A program made the translations under genes and the position numbers. From CAYGUK01 sp964352985 (GTDB lineage Bacteria; Pseudomonadota; Gammaproteobacteria; JAHCLG01), in the NCBI GenBank assembly GCA_964352985.1, contig CAYGUK010000078.1:1-19232 (forward strand): 19,232 bases of DNA, read 5' to 3'. The notes below the pieces were generated by a model. That model saw nothing but the letters and a program-made list of their open reading frames with translations, was not told the origin of the DNA and searched no databases. Positions 1 through 7,665 of this stretch are shown here, one piece after another. Positions within the stretch are counted from its first letter, which is position 1. Each line of letters begins with the position of its first letter.

Positions 1-55
1 CCAGGTTAGGCAGTATTATCAGGGTAACTATTCAGCATTTATGCTGAATAGTTAC
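1..55 (+). mobile_element. MITE-like element, copy A (3' part only)
   Basis: This is the last 55 bases of the dispersed element, cut by the window start. It carries the terminal hairpin: GTAACTATTCAGCAT at 24-38, loop TT, and a perfect 15-base complement at 41-55. The base right after the end starts cttaaaat, where an 8-bp target duplication would be expected. The matching left flank is outside the window. The first 50 bases equal the last 50 bases of the window exactly. Confidence 0.85.
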
Positions 56-89
56 CTTAAAATTAAGCTTTCTAATAATTAACAATACG

Positions 90-716
90 CTACAATTTAG
101 AAGTAAAGGGTTTAAAGTTTTGTTGTGTCATTTTATCTTCCTTTGTATTGAGTGTTAATGTTAATAAAAATCTTAATGTTATTTCATACTGAGACGTAAT
201 TTCACTACATAATGCTGTTAATTTCATTGTTTTATACTGAGATGGCATAAAATGATAATAAGTCGACGATTCTACACCACTCTCTAATTTTACTAATCCT
301 AACTTTTCATAAAATCCTTCTGATGATGGTCGTGAGTGTAAAAAATATTGAGTTCTGTTGTGATACAGTAACCATTCTTCAAGTGCGAACATTAATAGTC
401 TTCCGACGCCTTGTTGTGTTGATGCGATGACTTCCAAGTAAGGCATAGTATCCCGTAAGTCTACAATGAGACAGCCTACAACCGTATTAGTGAATTTTTT
501 CTTCATCAAGATGATATGCAAACTAGAATCATTATTTTGATGTAAATCACTCGCAGTCATAAGGTTATTTTCTTGTAATAGTTGATCGCAAGAAATTAAC
601 TGAGAATTTGGATCGCCCAAGTTTCTATTGACGAACTCGCTCAGTAAATCAATTTCAATAGCACAAACGCTCGCATTGACTACTTTAAATAGTTTATTCG
701 ATAGTGAGAAAGCCAT
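90..716 (-). CDS. GNAT family N-acetyltransferase
   Basis: Probable acyl-CoA-dependent N-acetyltransferase of about 208 residues; the substrate cannot be told from the sequence. The acetyl-CoA loop is visible as QQGVGR (about residues 101-106) after a beta strand reading YLEVIAS. The usual C-terminal GFYEKLGL motif follows about 30 residues later. The N-terminal third is not recognisable and may hold substrate specificity. The frame is open 29 codons further upstream, but that extension is Ile-rich and lacks a ribosome-binding site. I start at the ATG read from 716, which has a weak AAGAA about 10 bases upstream. The C-terminal 40 residues after the GNAT core look like an extra tail. It stands alone on the minus strand, its 3' end 35 bases from mobile element copy A. 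Confidence 0.8.
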   Translation of the reverse strand: MAFSLSNKLFKVVNASVCAIEIDLLSEFVNRNLGDPNSQLISCDQLLQENNLMTASDLHQNNDSSLHIILMKKKFTNTVVGCLIVDLRDTMPYLEVIASTQQGVGRLLMFALEEWLLYHNRTQYFLHSRPSSEGFYEKLGLVKLESGVESSTYYHFMPSQYKTMKLTALCSEITSQYEITLRFLLTLTLNTKEDKMTQQNFKPFTSKL

Positions 717-1064
717 TATTATTATTCTTAATGTTATATTTATATTTTTTTTTAAAATATTACTGGAAATACTAAGTGAAATATAGGCGATAATTATCAT
801 CACAAAACCATAAGTATTTTCCGAGATTTAAAATAGGGTCGATTTTTATTATGATGCCCCAAAATATAATTATAAGAATTAACCATGTTTACTTTATCAT
901 TTTGTCGCCCCGACAAAAGCGCTAGTAATAACTTACTACGTTTAGCAAAACTAGCATTAATATTTGCTTGTAACAAAATTAAAAACTCAAGCACTGCGAT
1001 TAGAATCCCAAAAAATGCACCGGATAATGTTGTCGCGTTAATTATCTTAATCATTGTTGAGAAT
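717..1064. other. Region of uncertain coding between divergent genes
   Basis: These 348 bases separate the GNAT gene from the protease-like gene. A minus-strand frame (800-1054) would encode 84 residues with one hydrophobic stretch near its start (FFGILIAVLEFLILL). A plus-strand frame covers 885-1064 as an in-frame extension of the next gene. Neither has a ribosome-binding site. The minus frame looks slightly more protein-like, but I do not call it a gene. A perfect 8-bp palindromic hairpin (TTTTGTCG, loop CCC, CGACAAAA) lies at 900-918. Confidence 0.4.
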
Positions 1065-1610
1065 ATGAAAAAGATTCATTCAGAGCGAACCAAGTTAGAC
1101 AGTATTGCAAGTAAACTAAGACCAACGATCAAACAACATGTCCCACTTTATTCCCCGGAACGAGATATATCCTATTTATCCGATTTTTTAGCTTATTTTT
1201 CTTCTTCAAACAGCTCTTATGGGAATTGTTTTGAGTTTTCAAGTACTATTTTAGGTTACTTGTTACAGCACAGTGATCAAAATGTTGAAGTTTATCAAAT
1301 TGCAGATAGTGATCATTGTTTTGTAGTGTTTGGGCGAGATGAGAATGAATCGTTTGATGATTATTCTAGCTGGAAAAATGCGATCATTATCGATGCCATT
1401 GGTGATTTTGGCGCTCAGATTTATCCCGCGAAAGACATTCCAAACAAAATGAGGCTTTTTAGTCGAAAATTCGATCATGATTTTTCTCGTATTGTTGAAG
1501 AAAATAGAAGCGCCTTTAAAAAAGAGGTTCATGTCATAAAACCTTATGGTGCTTTAGTGGCGGATTATAATTCGGCACTTAGAAGTGTTTTACAAGTTGT
1601 AGGAAAATAA
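1065..1610 (+). CDS. Putative papain-like cysteine protease (effector-like)
   Basis: Predicted soluble protein of about 181 residues with no signal peptide. Three motifs occur in the order and spacing of a Cys/His/Asp catalytic triad: YGNCFEFSS (Cys about 55), DSDHCFVVFGRDE (His about 84) and AIIIDAIGD (Asp about 110). GNC-x-E/F, DH-x-FVV-x-G and a hydrophobic strand ending in Asp are typical of YopT-like and related papain-fold hydrolases among type III and type IV secreted effectors. Family membership is inferred from motifs only. The frame is open from 885, but the first 60 residues read as non-coding, so I start at the ATG at 1065 (weak GAG upstream). No C-terminal secretion signal can be judged. 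An alternative is an intracellular transglutaminase-like enzyme. Confidence 0.6.
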   Translation: MKKIHSERTKLDSIASKLRPTIKQHVPLYSPERDISYLSDFLAYFSSSNSSYGNCFEFSSTILGYLLQHSDQNVEVYQIADSDHCFVVFGRDENESFDDYSSWKNAIIIDAIGDFGAQIYPAKDIPNKMRLFSRKFDHDFSRIVEENRSAFKKEVHVIKPYGALVADYNSALRSVLQVVGK

Positions 1611-1775
1611 TAAAGATCAAAAACACTTGCTCAACAACAACGCTATATAAAAAATAATGTCAACCTTAATTCAAATTAATCAATAAGGACTCTAAATTAA
1701 AAACTAATTTTGTGTCTTGTTTTGGGTAATCAGTCCCGTTAATTATGATGTTATGATGCCGCAATCAAAACATTT

Positions 1776-2810
1776 ATGATGGATAAAAAACAATGGATCC
1801 CGAGTAAAAAACTGTTACCAAATCTCTGTTTTAATGGCTTACCTCGTTTTGCAGATTATACGCTTGCCTATCTACAAGGCAAACCCGCATTATTTTTAAA
1901 ACTTTCTCCTTTTCCCTCATCAACACCTTCTGGCTATAAATTACCTTATCTAGGTATTATCGATAGTAATGGTAATTTAACTATACCACCATTAAATAAT
2001 CACCGTACTGCTGCATTGTTTAGTGATTTGAATCATGTTTATTCTTTATATTTCAAAGATAGTGGTAGTTATGGGATTGATTACAATAATACAAATGGTG
2101 ATAACCAATGGCATAACATTGATGCGCCAACGGTGCCGGCAGCGATACGAATTTATTATCATAATATCGGTGTCGGTGACGGTAAATTTTGTGCGGCGAT
2201 TAATCCTCCGTCTGGTTCACAAAAAATATATTGTTTTGACACTAATACTCGCTCACCTAGTTGGAAATTGATTAACACACCTACCGCACTCATTGATGAA
2301 AAAAACTATCTAACTTCGAGAGCCGACTTTTTATTTAGCCGCAACAAACTCTGGTACTTGTCTTATGCAACTCCAGCGTATTCCACACAAACTAATAATA
2401 GTGAAAACAATCTGACTAGTAATTCACCTTATTATGCCGGTGAAATAACGATCAATAATTTAAAAGGTGACGATTTAGGTGCACCAATTCCAACTGAAAT
2501 TAATTCACAACAATCGCAAAGTAATTTATTCAATGTAGGTAACACTGACCTTGTCAATTTTACTCTTCGTTTAGATGACAAGGCTAACAAATATTATTCA
2601 CAAATAAACTACTACAACTTGGCTTCACATTTTTGGCAATCAATGCCAACTAGTCAAATTGGAACAGGTCTAATTTTACCGAGTATACAAGGAAATGATA
2701 TGTTTAATGCTTATCTAAGTGTATTAGGCGAGATAATGCCCACTTTTGGATCGCGCTACATTAACACAGGAATAGGTGAACACTTGTGGTTATTTCAAAT
2801 GTCAAATTGA
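1776..2810 (+). CDS. Hypothetical protein, possible beta-propeller
   Basis: A 344-residue protein I do not recognise. It is rich in Asn, Ser, Thr and Tyr and appears all-beta. Short blade-like units recur: a strand with a Tyr or Cys pair, then a Trp-containing turn followed by N/M-x-x-PT (QWHNIDAPT near 111, SWKLINTPT near 162, FWQSMPT near 286). This hints at a Kelch-like or sialidase-like propeller with degenerate repeats. There is no signal peptide or membrane segment. Two ATG codons stand in tandem at 1776 and 1779. No clear ribosome-binding site precedes them, and an in-frame stop 30 bases upstream rules out a longer form with ATG. The gene stands alone on the plus strand, 165 bases after the protease-like gene. 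Confidence 0.75.
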   Translation: MMDKKQWIPSKKLLPNLCFNGLPRFADYTLAYLQGKPALFLKLSPFPSSTPSGYKLPYLGIIDSNGNLTIPPLNNHRTAALFSDLNHVYSLYFKDSGSYGIDYNNTNGDNQWHNIDAPTVPAAIRIYYHNIGVGDGKFCAAINPPSGSQKIYCFDTNTRSPSWKLINTPTALIDEKNYLTSRADFLFSRNKLWYLSYATPAYSTQTNNSENNLTSNSPYYAGEITINNLKGDDLGAPIPTEINSQQSQSNLFNVGNTDLVNFTLRLDDKANKYYSQINYYNLASHFWQSMPTSQIGTGLILPSIQGNDMFNAYLSVLGEIMPTFGSRYINTGIGEHLWLFQMSN

Positions 2811-3013
2811 TATAAGTGATATTCACCGTTATTTAAAGATAGAAATAAAGCAAAACTATCTAATTGATATAGTTTAAAATAGTTTTTTGATAATAATTTA
2901 TTAGCTGAAAACCTGGGAATAACCCCTATAAAAAGAACGCTTTTCAAGGCTTCAGCCCTATGATACGATAAATGCACATATTAAATAGTAAGGATTAACT
3001 ACCCTCGGCAATA

Positions 3014-3044
3014 GATAAGGTTAAAAAAAAGTTAACGTTTTATC
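3014..3044 (+). promoter_or_regulatory. Inverted repeat in 5' leader of the transporter operon
   Basis: Arms GATAAGGTTAA and TTAACGTTTTATC flank an A-run; GATAA pairs with TTATC and GTTAA with TTAAC. It ends 23 bases before the start codon at 3068. It may be a leader hairpin or an operator. No known riboswitch consensus fits it. Confidence 0.35.
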
Positions 3045-3067
3045 TAAATGCCTAAATGGATTTAATC

Positions 3068-3616
3068 ATGATTAAATTATTTTCACGAATTAACGCCATC
3101 TTCTCATCTGTAAATTCAAAAAATGATGAATCACGACTATCATATATATTTTATAAAATTGTAGATTTTGATAAACATAAGCAGAAGTATCTTTTGCAAT
3201 GTATTAATACCTTTGGCACATTTAAAGCAACTCTCGCACAGTTAATTAATGATCTCGACATTATCGATGGTTTACATCCGCTTCAAGCTTGTTATCTTGG
3301 TTTAGAATATTCAAAACAAAATAGAGAAATCCCGCGATTAAATCTAAAACAAACTAATTCATCAAGAGAAATTCATCGTTATGGCCGATTCCAATTATTA
3401 TTTCAAGATAGAGTGGGTGATCTCGGTTTTATTGATCACACACTTAATCAACAACATATCATGGATCCAAGAGACATTGCATTATCAGAAGATCTCATCC
3501 AAGAATTTGATGCCGCAGAAGCCTTTCACATTGGTATTTTTGCAGGCCTTAAATTAAATAAACCCATAACCCTCAATCAACACAATAAAACACCCATGCT
3601 TTATATTGTAAAATAA
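3068..3616 (+). CDS. Hypothetical protein, first gene of transporter operon
   Basis: About 182 residues, soluble, not recognised. The middle has a compact block (KYLLQCINTFGTFKATLAQLINDLDIIDGLHPLQACYLGLEYSKQ) that reads as beta-alpha secondary structure, followed by another beta-rich stretch (RYGRFQLLFQDRVGDLGFIDH) and an acidic helix. I choose the ATG at 3068 rather than the one four codons earlier because TGGA lies 7 bases upstream of it. The next gene, a queuosine-precursor transporter, starts 15 bases after its stop, so the two are very likely co-transcribed. A link to nucleobase uptake is only inferred from this position. Confidence 0.75.
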   Translation: MIKLFSRINAIFSSVNSKNDESRLSYIFYKIVDFDKHKQKYLLQCINTFGTFKATLAQLINDLDIIDGLHPLQACYLGLEYSKQNREIPRLNLKQTNSSREIHRYGRFQLLFQDRVGDLGFIDHTLNQQHIMDPRDIALSEDLIQEFDAAEAFHIGIFAGLKLNKPITLNQHNKTPMLYIVK

Positions 3617-3631
3617 TTAAGGTCAGTTTTA

Positions 3632-4375
3632 ATGAGCAATCAACAACAATCCACTTCTTATTCGTTAACGCTTGATAATCCACCGGCATTTAAAGTGCTG
3701 GTCATTCTTAGCATGTTATATATGAGTATTATGATTTGTAATGCAGTGTTAACCAATAAATATATTGGTGTCGATGCGTTTTTCGTATTGGGTGGCACGC
3801 TGACATCCCCCTTTGTTTTTATATTAGATGATATTGTGGCAGAAATTTATGGTTATAAAATTACTCGATTTCTAATTGTCACAGGTTTTGCTGCGCAAAC
3901 ATTATTTGCCATTATTTGTGAGTTAGCAATACTTGCACCGCATCCTGCTTTTTTTACCGAACAACATGCCTATGCTTATGTGTTAGGACCCTCGCTTTTA
4001 AGAATTGATATTAGTGGTTTTATCGCCTATATTACGGCAAATTTAGTTAACTCATATATTCTGACACGGTGGAAAGTCTTATTAAAAGGTCGAAAATTTT
4101 GGTTAAGAAGTTTGGGATCTTCTGCGTTTTCCGAAGCGCTCTATTCTTTTTTAGCGATATTACTCATGGAAATACAATCACTCCCTTTAAAAAATGTGTT
4201 TAAAGTAATTTTAATAAGCTATTCCATTAAAATTTCTTACTCACTGATATTTTCAGGGCCTGCGCAAATACTCGTTAATTTTATTAAGCGCAAAACTCAT
4301 ATCGATGTTTATGACTTACCGAAAAAATTTACCCCGACTATATTTAATTCAGAAAATAAGGAAAATATGTCATGA
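3632..4375 (+). CDS. VUT family queuosine precursor transporter (YhhQ-like)
   Basis: Inner-membrane protein of 247 residues with about six hydrophobic helices, the normal size for the VUT/DUF165 (YhhQ/QPTR) family. Characterised members import queuosine precursors (preQ0, preQ1 or queuine) for tRNA wobble modification. Family features seen: VDAFFVLGGTLTSPFVFILDDIVAEIYGYK near residues 46-75, with the conserved GG, P, D and E-x-YG. There is also the RSLGSSAFSEALYSF segment near 155-170, matching the R-S-x-x-S helix. AAGG lies 11 bases upstream of the ATG. Its TGA overlaps the next ATG (ATGA), so translation of the SLOG gene is coupled to it. The exact substrate cannot be read from sequence. 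No queuosine synthesis genes lie in this window. Confidence 0.88.
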   Translation: MSNQQQSTSYSLTLDNPPAFKVLVILSMLYMSIMICNAVLTNKYIGVDAFFVLGGTLTSPFVFILDDIVAEIYGYKITRFLIVTGFAAQTLFAIICELAILAPHPAFFTEQHAYAYVLGPSLLRIDISGFIAYITANLVNSYILTRWKVLLKGRKFWLRSLGSSAFSEALYSFLAILLMEIQSLPLKNVFKVILISYSIKISYSLIFSGPAQILVNFIKRKTHIDVYDLPKKFTPTIFNSENKENMS

Positions 4376-4875
4376 AAATTCGTTCTGGCGGACAAACAGG
4401 TGTGGATAGGGCAGCACTTGATAGTGCCATTGCAACTAATATCCCTCATTGTGGTTGGTGCCCAAAGGGTCGGCGAGCAGAGAATGAAACAGTTATTCCC
4501 CAAATCTATAATTTAGTCGAAACTGAATCCCGTGAATTTGATGTTAGAACAAAATTAAATATTCGCGACTCAGATGGCACAATCATTATTGTCCCCTCCT
4601 TGCCGGTAAAAGTTACTGATGGCACCATTTTAACAATTGAAGAAGTAAAATCCCAAAGTAAACCTTATTTAATTGTGAGTCTTTCAGCACAACTCAATCT
4701 TGATGATATTCTTGATTGGATTAAACAACATAATATTGATGATCTTAATATTGCAGGCCCCAGAGAATCACAAGCACCAGGTATTTATGAAGCGAGCAAA
4801 AAAATGTTAGGCGTTATTTTTGAGGCGTTAAATAAATTATCACATCGATATGAAATACCAAGATCAAAATTGTAA
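4372..4875 (+). CDS. cpYpsA-like SLOG superfamily protein (putative molybdenum carrier family)
   Basis: 167-residue cytosolic protein of the circularly permuted YpsA branch of the SLOG (SMF/DprA-LOG) Rossmann-like superfamily, often annotated as putative molybdenum carrier. Motifs: IRSGGQTGVDRAALDSAI at residues 3-20 (Gly-rich nucleotide-binding loop), GWCPKGRRAE near 28-37, RTKLNIRDSDGTIII near 59-73, and AGPRES near 128-133. SLOG proteins bind nucleotide-derived ligands, and some (LOG) cleave base from ribose phosphate. The molybdenum role is an annotation tradition and is not supported by anything here. It overlaps the queuosine-precursor transporter by 4 bases, which suggests a linked function such as handling an imported base or nucleoside; that is inference. 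Confidence 0.85.
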   Translation: MKIRSGGQTGVDRAALDSAIATNIPHCGWCPKGRRAENETVIPQIYNLVETESREFDVRTKLNIRDSDGTIIIVPSLPVKVTDGTILTIEEVKSQSKPYLIVSLSAQLNLDDILDWIKQHNIDDLNIAGPRESQAPGIYEASKKMLGVIFEALNKLSHRYEIPRSKL

Positions 4876-4907
4876 TTGAAGGAAATTAATAAATCTTAAC
4901 GGTTGTT

Positions 4908-4923
4908 GTTGAGATTTCTCAAC
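4908..4923. terminator. Possible weak bidirectional terminator hairpin
   Basis: GTTGAGA and TCTCAAC form a perfect 7-bp palindrome with loop TT, between the convergent SLOG and ybjQ-like genes. On the plus side it is followed by acctttcactttt rather than a clean T-run, so termination would be weak. Confidence 0.35.
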
Positions 4924-4950
4924 ACCTTTCACTTTTAAGCGATAACTATG

Positions 4951-5280
4951 TTATTTCGACTCAACTTTAACCGCCGTACCATAGGCTAATATTTCAGTAC
5001 AAGCTTGTCCGATATCCGAAGTAATAAATCGAAATGCAACAACTGCATTTGCTCCGTGAGACTCTGCTTCTTTTAACATACGGATCAACGCTTGCTCACG
5101 CGATTCTGCAATCAATTTAGTATATTCAGGAATTTCACCGCCAAATATCGTACGTAAGCTAGCGACAATATTGCGCGCAATATTACGACTGCGAACAGCA
5201 TTGCCTCTGACCAATCCATAAGTTTGCAAAATTTGATACCCAGAAATTTCATCTTGCGTTGAAACTAATATTTTACTCAT
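4951..5280 (-). CDS. YbjQ family protein
   Basis: 109-residue protein of the YbjQ (UPF0145, PF01906 heavy-metal-binding) family, at the normal full length. The signature is clear: GLVRGNAVRSRNIARNIVASLRTIFGGEIPEYTKLIAESREQALIRMLKEAESHGANAVVAFRF, then a C-terminal strand AYGTAVKV. Family members form pentameric beta/alpha rings; their cellular role is not established and the metal-binding label comes from sequence annotation. AAGAG stands about 11 bases upstream of the start and lies inside the end of the preceding gene, whose stop is 6 bases before this ATG. The two are therefore one transcription unit. Confidence 0.92.
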   Translation of the reverse strand: MSKILVSTQDEISGYQILQTYGLVRGNAVRSRNIARNIVASLRTIFGGEIPEYTKLIAESREQALIRMLKEAESHGANAVVAFRFITSDIGQACTEILAYGTAVKVESK

Positions 5281-5286
5281 CGTTAA

Positions 5287-5493
5287 TTACTCTTCTATGT
5301 CAGTGTCGGGTTTGTCGTAATTTTTTTCTTTTTTTTGTTCATAATAAATAATCGCTAATAGTATAAGAATAAATATTAAAACAGCAGCAATAATATAGCC
5401 TGCAATGCCCGCATTATAAATTCCTAAAAGAAAAGTCGTTAACCAAACCACTACGATAACAACTATCGAAAAAATGACTAATTTATAGGGCAT
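5287..5493 (-). CDS. Small two-helix membrane protein, upstream partner of YbjQ
   Basis: 68 residues. Two hydrophobic helices are visible, about residues 4-25 (LVIFSIVVIVVVWLTTFLLGIY) and 30-51 (AGYIIAAVLIFILILLAIIYY), followed by a charged tail of Lys, Glu and Asp. GAGA lies 8 bases upstream of the ATG. It is the first gene of a two-gene unit with the ybjQ-like gene. Its function is unknown; it may anchor the YbjQ ring or a partner at the inner membrane. Confidence 0.75.
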   Translation of the reverse strand: MPYKLVIFSIVVIVVVWLTTFLLGIYNAGIAGYIIAAVLIFILILLAIIYYEQKKEKNYDKPDTDIEE

Positions 5494-5576
5494 GAATATG
5501 TCTCAATTAGCAGTTCAAATATAAGCTGATGATACTCTATTCGGGCGTGTAATCATATTAAAATCCTCAAAACCTG

Positions 5577-5591
5577 ACGATTTCAAATCGT
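5577..5591. promoter_or_regulatory. Palindrome in divergent intergenic region
   Basis: ACGATTT-C-AAATCGT is a perfect odd palindrome with 7-base arms, between the divergent genes at 5493 (minus) and 5706 (plus). It could be a repressor operator. On the plus strand it is followed by TTTTCTTT, so it could also act as a weak terminator. Confidence 0.35.
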
Positions 5592-5644
5592 TTTCTTTAA
5601 GAATGATAATGTAAATACCCGAAAAATAATCATTGATTCTGGGT

Positions 5645-5668
5645 TATCAACCCTTATATATGTTGATA
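5645..5668. promoter_or_regulatory. Second inverted repeat, operator-like, before gene 5706
   Basis: TATCAAC and GTTGATA arms are separated by 10 bases, the geometry of a dimeric helix-turn-helix operator. It ends 37 bases before the start codon at 5706 and is followed by AT-rich sequence containing TATTAT, so it could overlap that gene's promoter. Confidence 0.35.
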
Positions 5669-5705
5669 CGATATATTATACATTTTTCAACAAGAGGCAT
5701 CCGTC

Positions 5706-6332
5706 ATGAGTACCCATATTTCTAATTATCAAGAATTGCTTCTTGCCATTAAACAAAGCGCTATTAAATACAATAATAGAAGAAAAAAAAGAGGTTCTCT
5801 TCCTGGTGAATTTAGTTTTGGTCGTTTTTTTTCTTCGACAGGTATTGTTAGAGGAAATAATGTAGTGCGTTATTGTGAACAACTGGAAAATGATGAAGAG
5901 CTTAATCCTAAAGAAGTTTTGCAATTAGCACTTGCAATTTTTACATCTAGCTCAAAAGGCTTAAGCGCATTAATTGTCGAAGAACTTTTTAAGCCCAAAC
6001 AGCCAAATAAAAAATTATGGTTAATTGATAACGTAGATGAATTACAATCCAATATATTTAACATGGAATTAAACGAAGAACTTCCCCCTCTGAGACTCAT
6101 TACAGCTTCAGAAGGTGGCGCCTGGTTTGGACTTGATATTATTAATTTAGCAAAACACTATTTACTGCAAGAAGCAACTGTGCTCTATGGTCAACAAGAA
6201 GGATATGGAAATCCAAAAAGAGCAATTTTTGATTTAAAAGTAACAGAACTAAAGAAATTATTAGAAAATGAATATAATCTAGTGAACGGACCAACTACAT
6301 CTAATAGAAAAACCAATTCTTTTTCACTATGA
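5706..6332 (+). CDS. Hypothetical protein with basic N-terminal patch
   Basis: 208 residues, not recognised, no signal peptide or membrane helix. Residues 21-29 form a strongly basic run (KYNNRRKKR). The remainder is helical, with acidic stretches (LENDEELNPKEVLQLALAIF; ELNEELPPLRLI) and a repeated FSFGRFF / FTSSSKGL character. AGAGG lies 8-9 bases upstream of the ATG, a strong site. The mobile element copy B is inserted 29 bases after its stop. An effector, regulator or antitoxin-like role cannot be distinguished. Confidence 0.75.
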   Translation: MSTHISNYQELLLAIKQSAIKYNNRRKKRGSLPGEFSFGRFFSSTGIVRGNNVVRYCEQLENDEELNPKEVLQLALAIFTSSSKGLSALIVEELFKPKQPNKKLWLIDNVDELQSNIFNMELNEELPPLRLITASEGGAWFGLDIINLAKHYLLQEATVLYGQQEGYGNPKRAIFDLKVTELKKLLENEYNLVNGPTTSNRKTNSFSL

Positions 6333-6361
6333 AAATATTAAATGATCATTATTAAAATTTA

Positions 6362-6541
6362 GTAACGATTCACCAAATTTAAGCAAAAACGTAGAAATAC
6401 TGAAAAGAACAGACTTTCCTTACGCGATGGGGATTCTTAAGGGGAGAATCGCGATTATCCCCTTAAGTGCCGTTAGCCTGGCTTTGCCAAGTTAGGCAGT
6501 ATTATCAGGGTAACTATTGAGCATTTATGCTGAATAGTAAC
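6362..6541 (+). mobile_element. MITE-like element, copy B (complete, with target duplication)
   Basis: Complete 180-base copy. The left end GTAACGATTCACC and the inverted right end GTTACTATTCAGC match at 10 of 13 positions. The 8 bases just outside each end are identical: aaaattta at 6354-6361 and again at 6542-6549, a target-site duplication. Internal features shared with the other copies: CTTAAGGGG pairing with CCCCTTAAG around 6436-6467, an AATCGCGATT palindrome between those arms, and a terminal hairpin at 6510-6541 with two mismatches here. It has no coding capacity, so it must move using a transposase from elsewhere. Confidence 0.9.
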
Positions 6542-6812
6542 AAAATTTATTTGCTAACAATGATGTAAAATTACTAAAATTGATACCTAATAAATAACGC
6601 ATTATTTATTAATCTCATTACTTTTAATTAAGTTAAAAAATACAAGAAATAGAATAACTCAACAAATCTAAGTATATTTTATAAACCGCCAATCCTTCCA
6701 ATCGAAAATATAGCATTCATTTAGCCATAAAATGTTCCTGAAAAAGAGGTATTTCAGCTAAATCACACACTGTAAAATAGCTATAATATAACAATTTAAG
6801 AGCACAATAAAA
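6542..6812. promoter_or_regulatory. Non-coding stretch with TATAAT box before gene 6813
   Basis: No gene is visible between copy B and the next start codon. A perfect TATAAT at 6782-6787 lies 25 bases before the ATG at 6813 and is a good -10 box; no convincing -35 box is present at 16-18 bases. AAGAG lies about 10 bases before the ATG. Confidence 0.45.
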
Positions 6813-7424
6813 ATGCCAAGATTTAGCACGACAGCAATTCTATTAAAAGGTTTATTAACAGCATCAGAAATGGTTATCAAAGCCCAAGCCATTCCTGGAT
6901 ATATGTGTTTAAATGTAGATAAACAATCAATAGTGATAAGCCAAGAAGGTGACGTAGAAAAATTAGCAGATGACATGATAAATTCTATTAATGATTCACC
7001 AGGCAACCATACTGCAAAAATATCACATGAAATTTCTGAATGTCCTTTTCCAGGTAAACCAAGAGTAAAAACCTTTAGTGATGCAAATTTATTCACCTAT
7101 GGTTGTACCATGGGCGTTTTCGAATACCAACACCGTCCTGAAATTGCCTGGAATGCCATGAAGGAATTTTGTCAGATGACACTTAATACGGGTGTCGTTG
7201 CTGGTTTTTCTGTTGGGGTTTTCCTCTTGGGTGTCGGGGCTGCGACTTACTGCATTATAAAACGACGTCAAGCAGAAGCTAATATAGAGGGAGAGCCCGA
7301 TGATGATCTTCATGTATCAATTCAAGGCAACAATTATCCAAAAGGCTATGGTGCTGTAAATGGTAGTGAGTTTTCTGATGAAGGGAACCCCCCTCTTCAA
7401 CAACAAGCAAGTCATTCACCATAA
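6813..7424 (+). CDS. Hypothetical single-pass membrane protein with Cys-containing N-domain
   Basis: 203 residues, not recognised. A hydrophilic N-terminal domain (to about 126) holds four cysteines (32, 77, 98, 120), enough for two disulfides if exported. One transmembrane helix (about 127-149, VVAGFSVGVFLLGVGAATYCIIK) is followed by KRRQ, a stop-transfer signal that predicts N-out/C-in. The C-terminal tail of some 50 residues is polar, rich in Gly, Pro, Asn and Gln, and probably disordered. The first 25 residues are only mildly hydrophobic and do not make a clear signal peptide, so topology is uncertain. This type-I-like layout is unusual for a small bacterial protein and fits a host-associated organism. 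Confidence 0.7.
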   Translation: MPRFSTTAILLKGLLTASEMVIKAQAIPGYMCLNVDKQSIVISQEGDVEKLADDMINSINDSPGNHTAKISHEISECPFPGKPRVKTFSDANLFTYGCTMGVFEYQHRPEIAWNAMKEFCQMTLNTGVVAGFSVGVFLLGVGAATYCIIKRRQAEANIEGEPDDDLHVSIQGNNYPKGYGAVNGSEFSDEGNPPLQQQASHSP

Positions 7425-7665
7425 ATAAACTGATTAGATAATTCATAGCCGTACTTAGTTCAAAACACTCACACTGAACATAGGAATTTAAAAGTGTGCG
7501 TGTTATTTTAGAATTCAAAACTTATTTTTATTTACCCACTTAGTTAATCACCCTGTTAAAATTTGAGAATTTCACAACGATTTATTCTTTATTAAACAGT
7601 AGTATTTTTAATCTTCCAATATTTCTTAGTATTATTTATTAATATGCTTAAAATTTGTGGAATAG

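Noticed and set aside
800..1054. Minus-strand 84-residue frame with one hydrophobic segment
   Set aside because: No ribosome-binding site, and its start would be 10 bases from the divergent start at 1065, leaving no room for promoters; kept only as a note in the region entry.
885..1064. Upstream extension of the protease-like gene
   Set aside because: Its composition does not look like the rest of the protein, it has no ribosome-binding site, and it lies opposite another open frame.
2795..2977. Minus-strand 60-residue frame after the propeller-like gene
   Set aside because: No ribosome-binding site and it overlaps the end of the upstream gene; looks like chance.
2975..3055. Possible preQ1 riboswitch before the queuosine-precursor transporter operon (AGG, CCCT, A-run, and TTAAC/GTTAA pairing)
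   Set aside because: The A-rich tail is about 20 bases too far from the CCCT strand and the loop sequence does not match the class I consensus; only pairing fragments fit.
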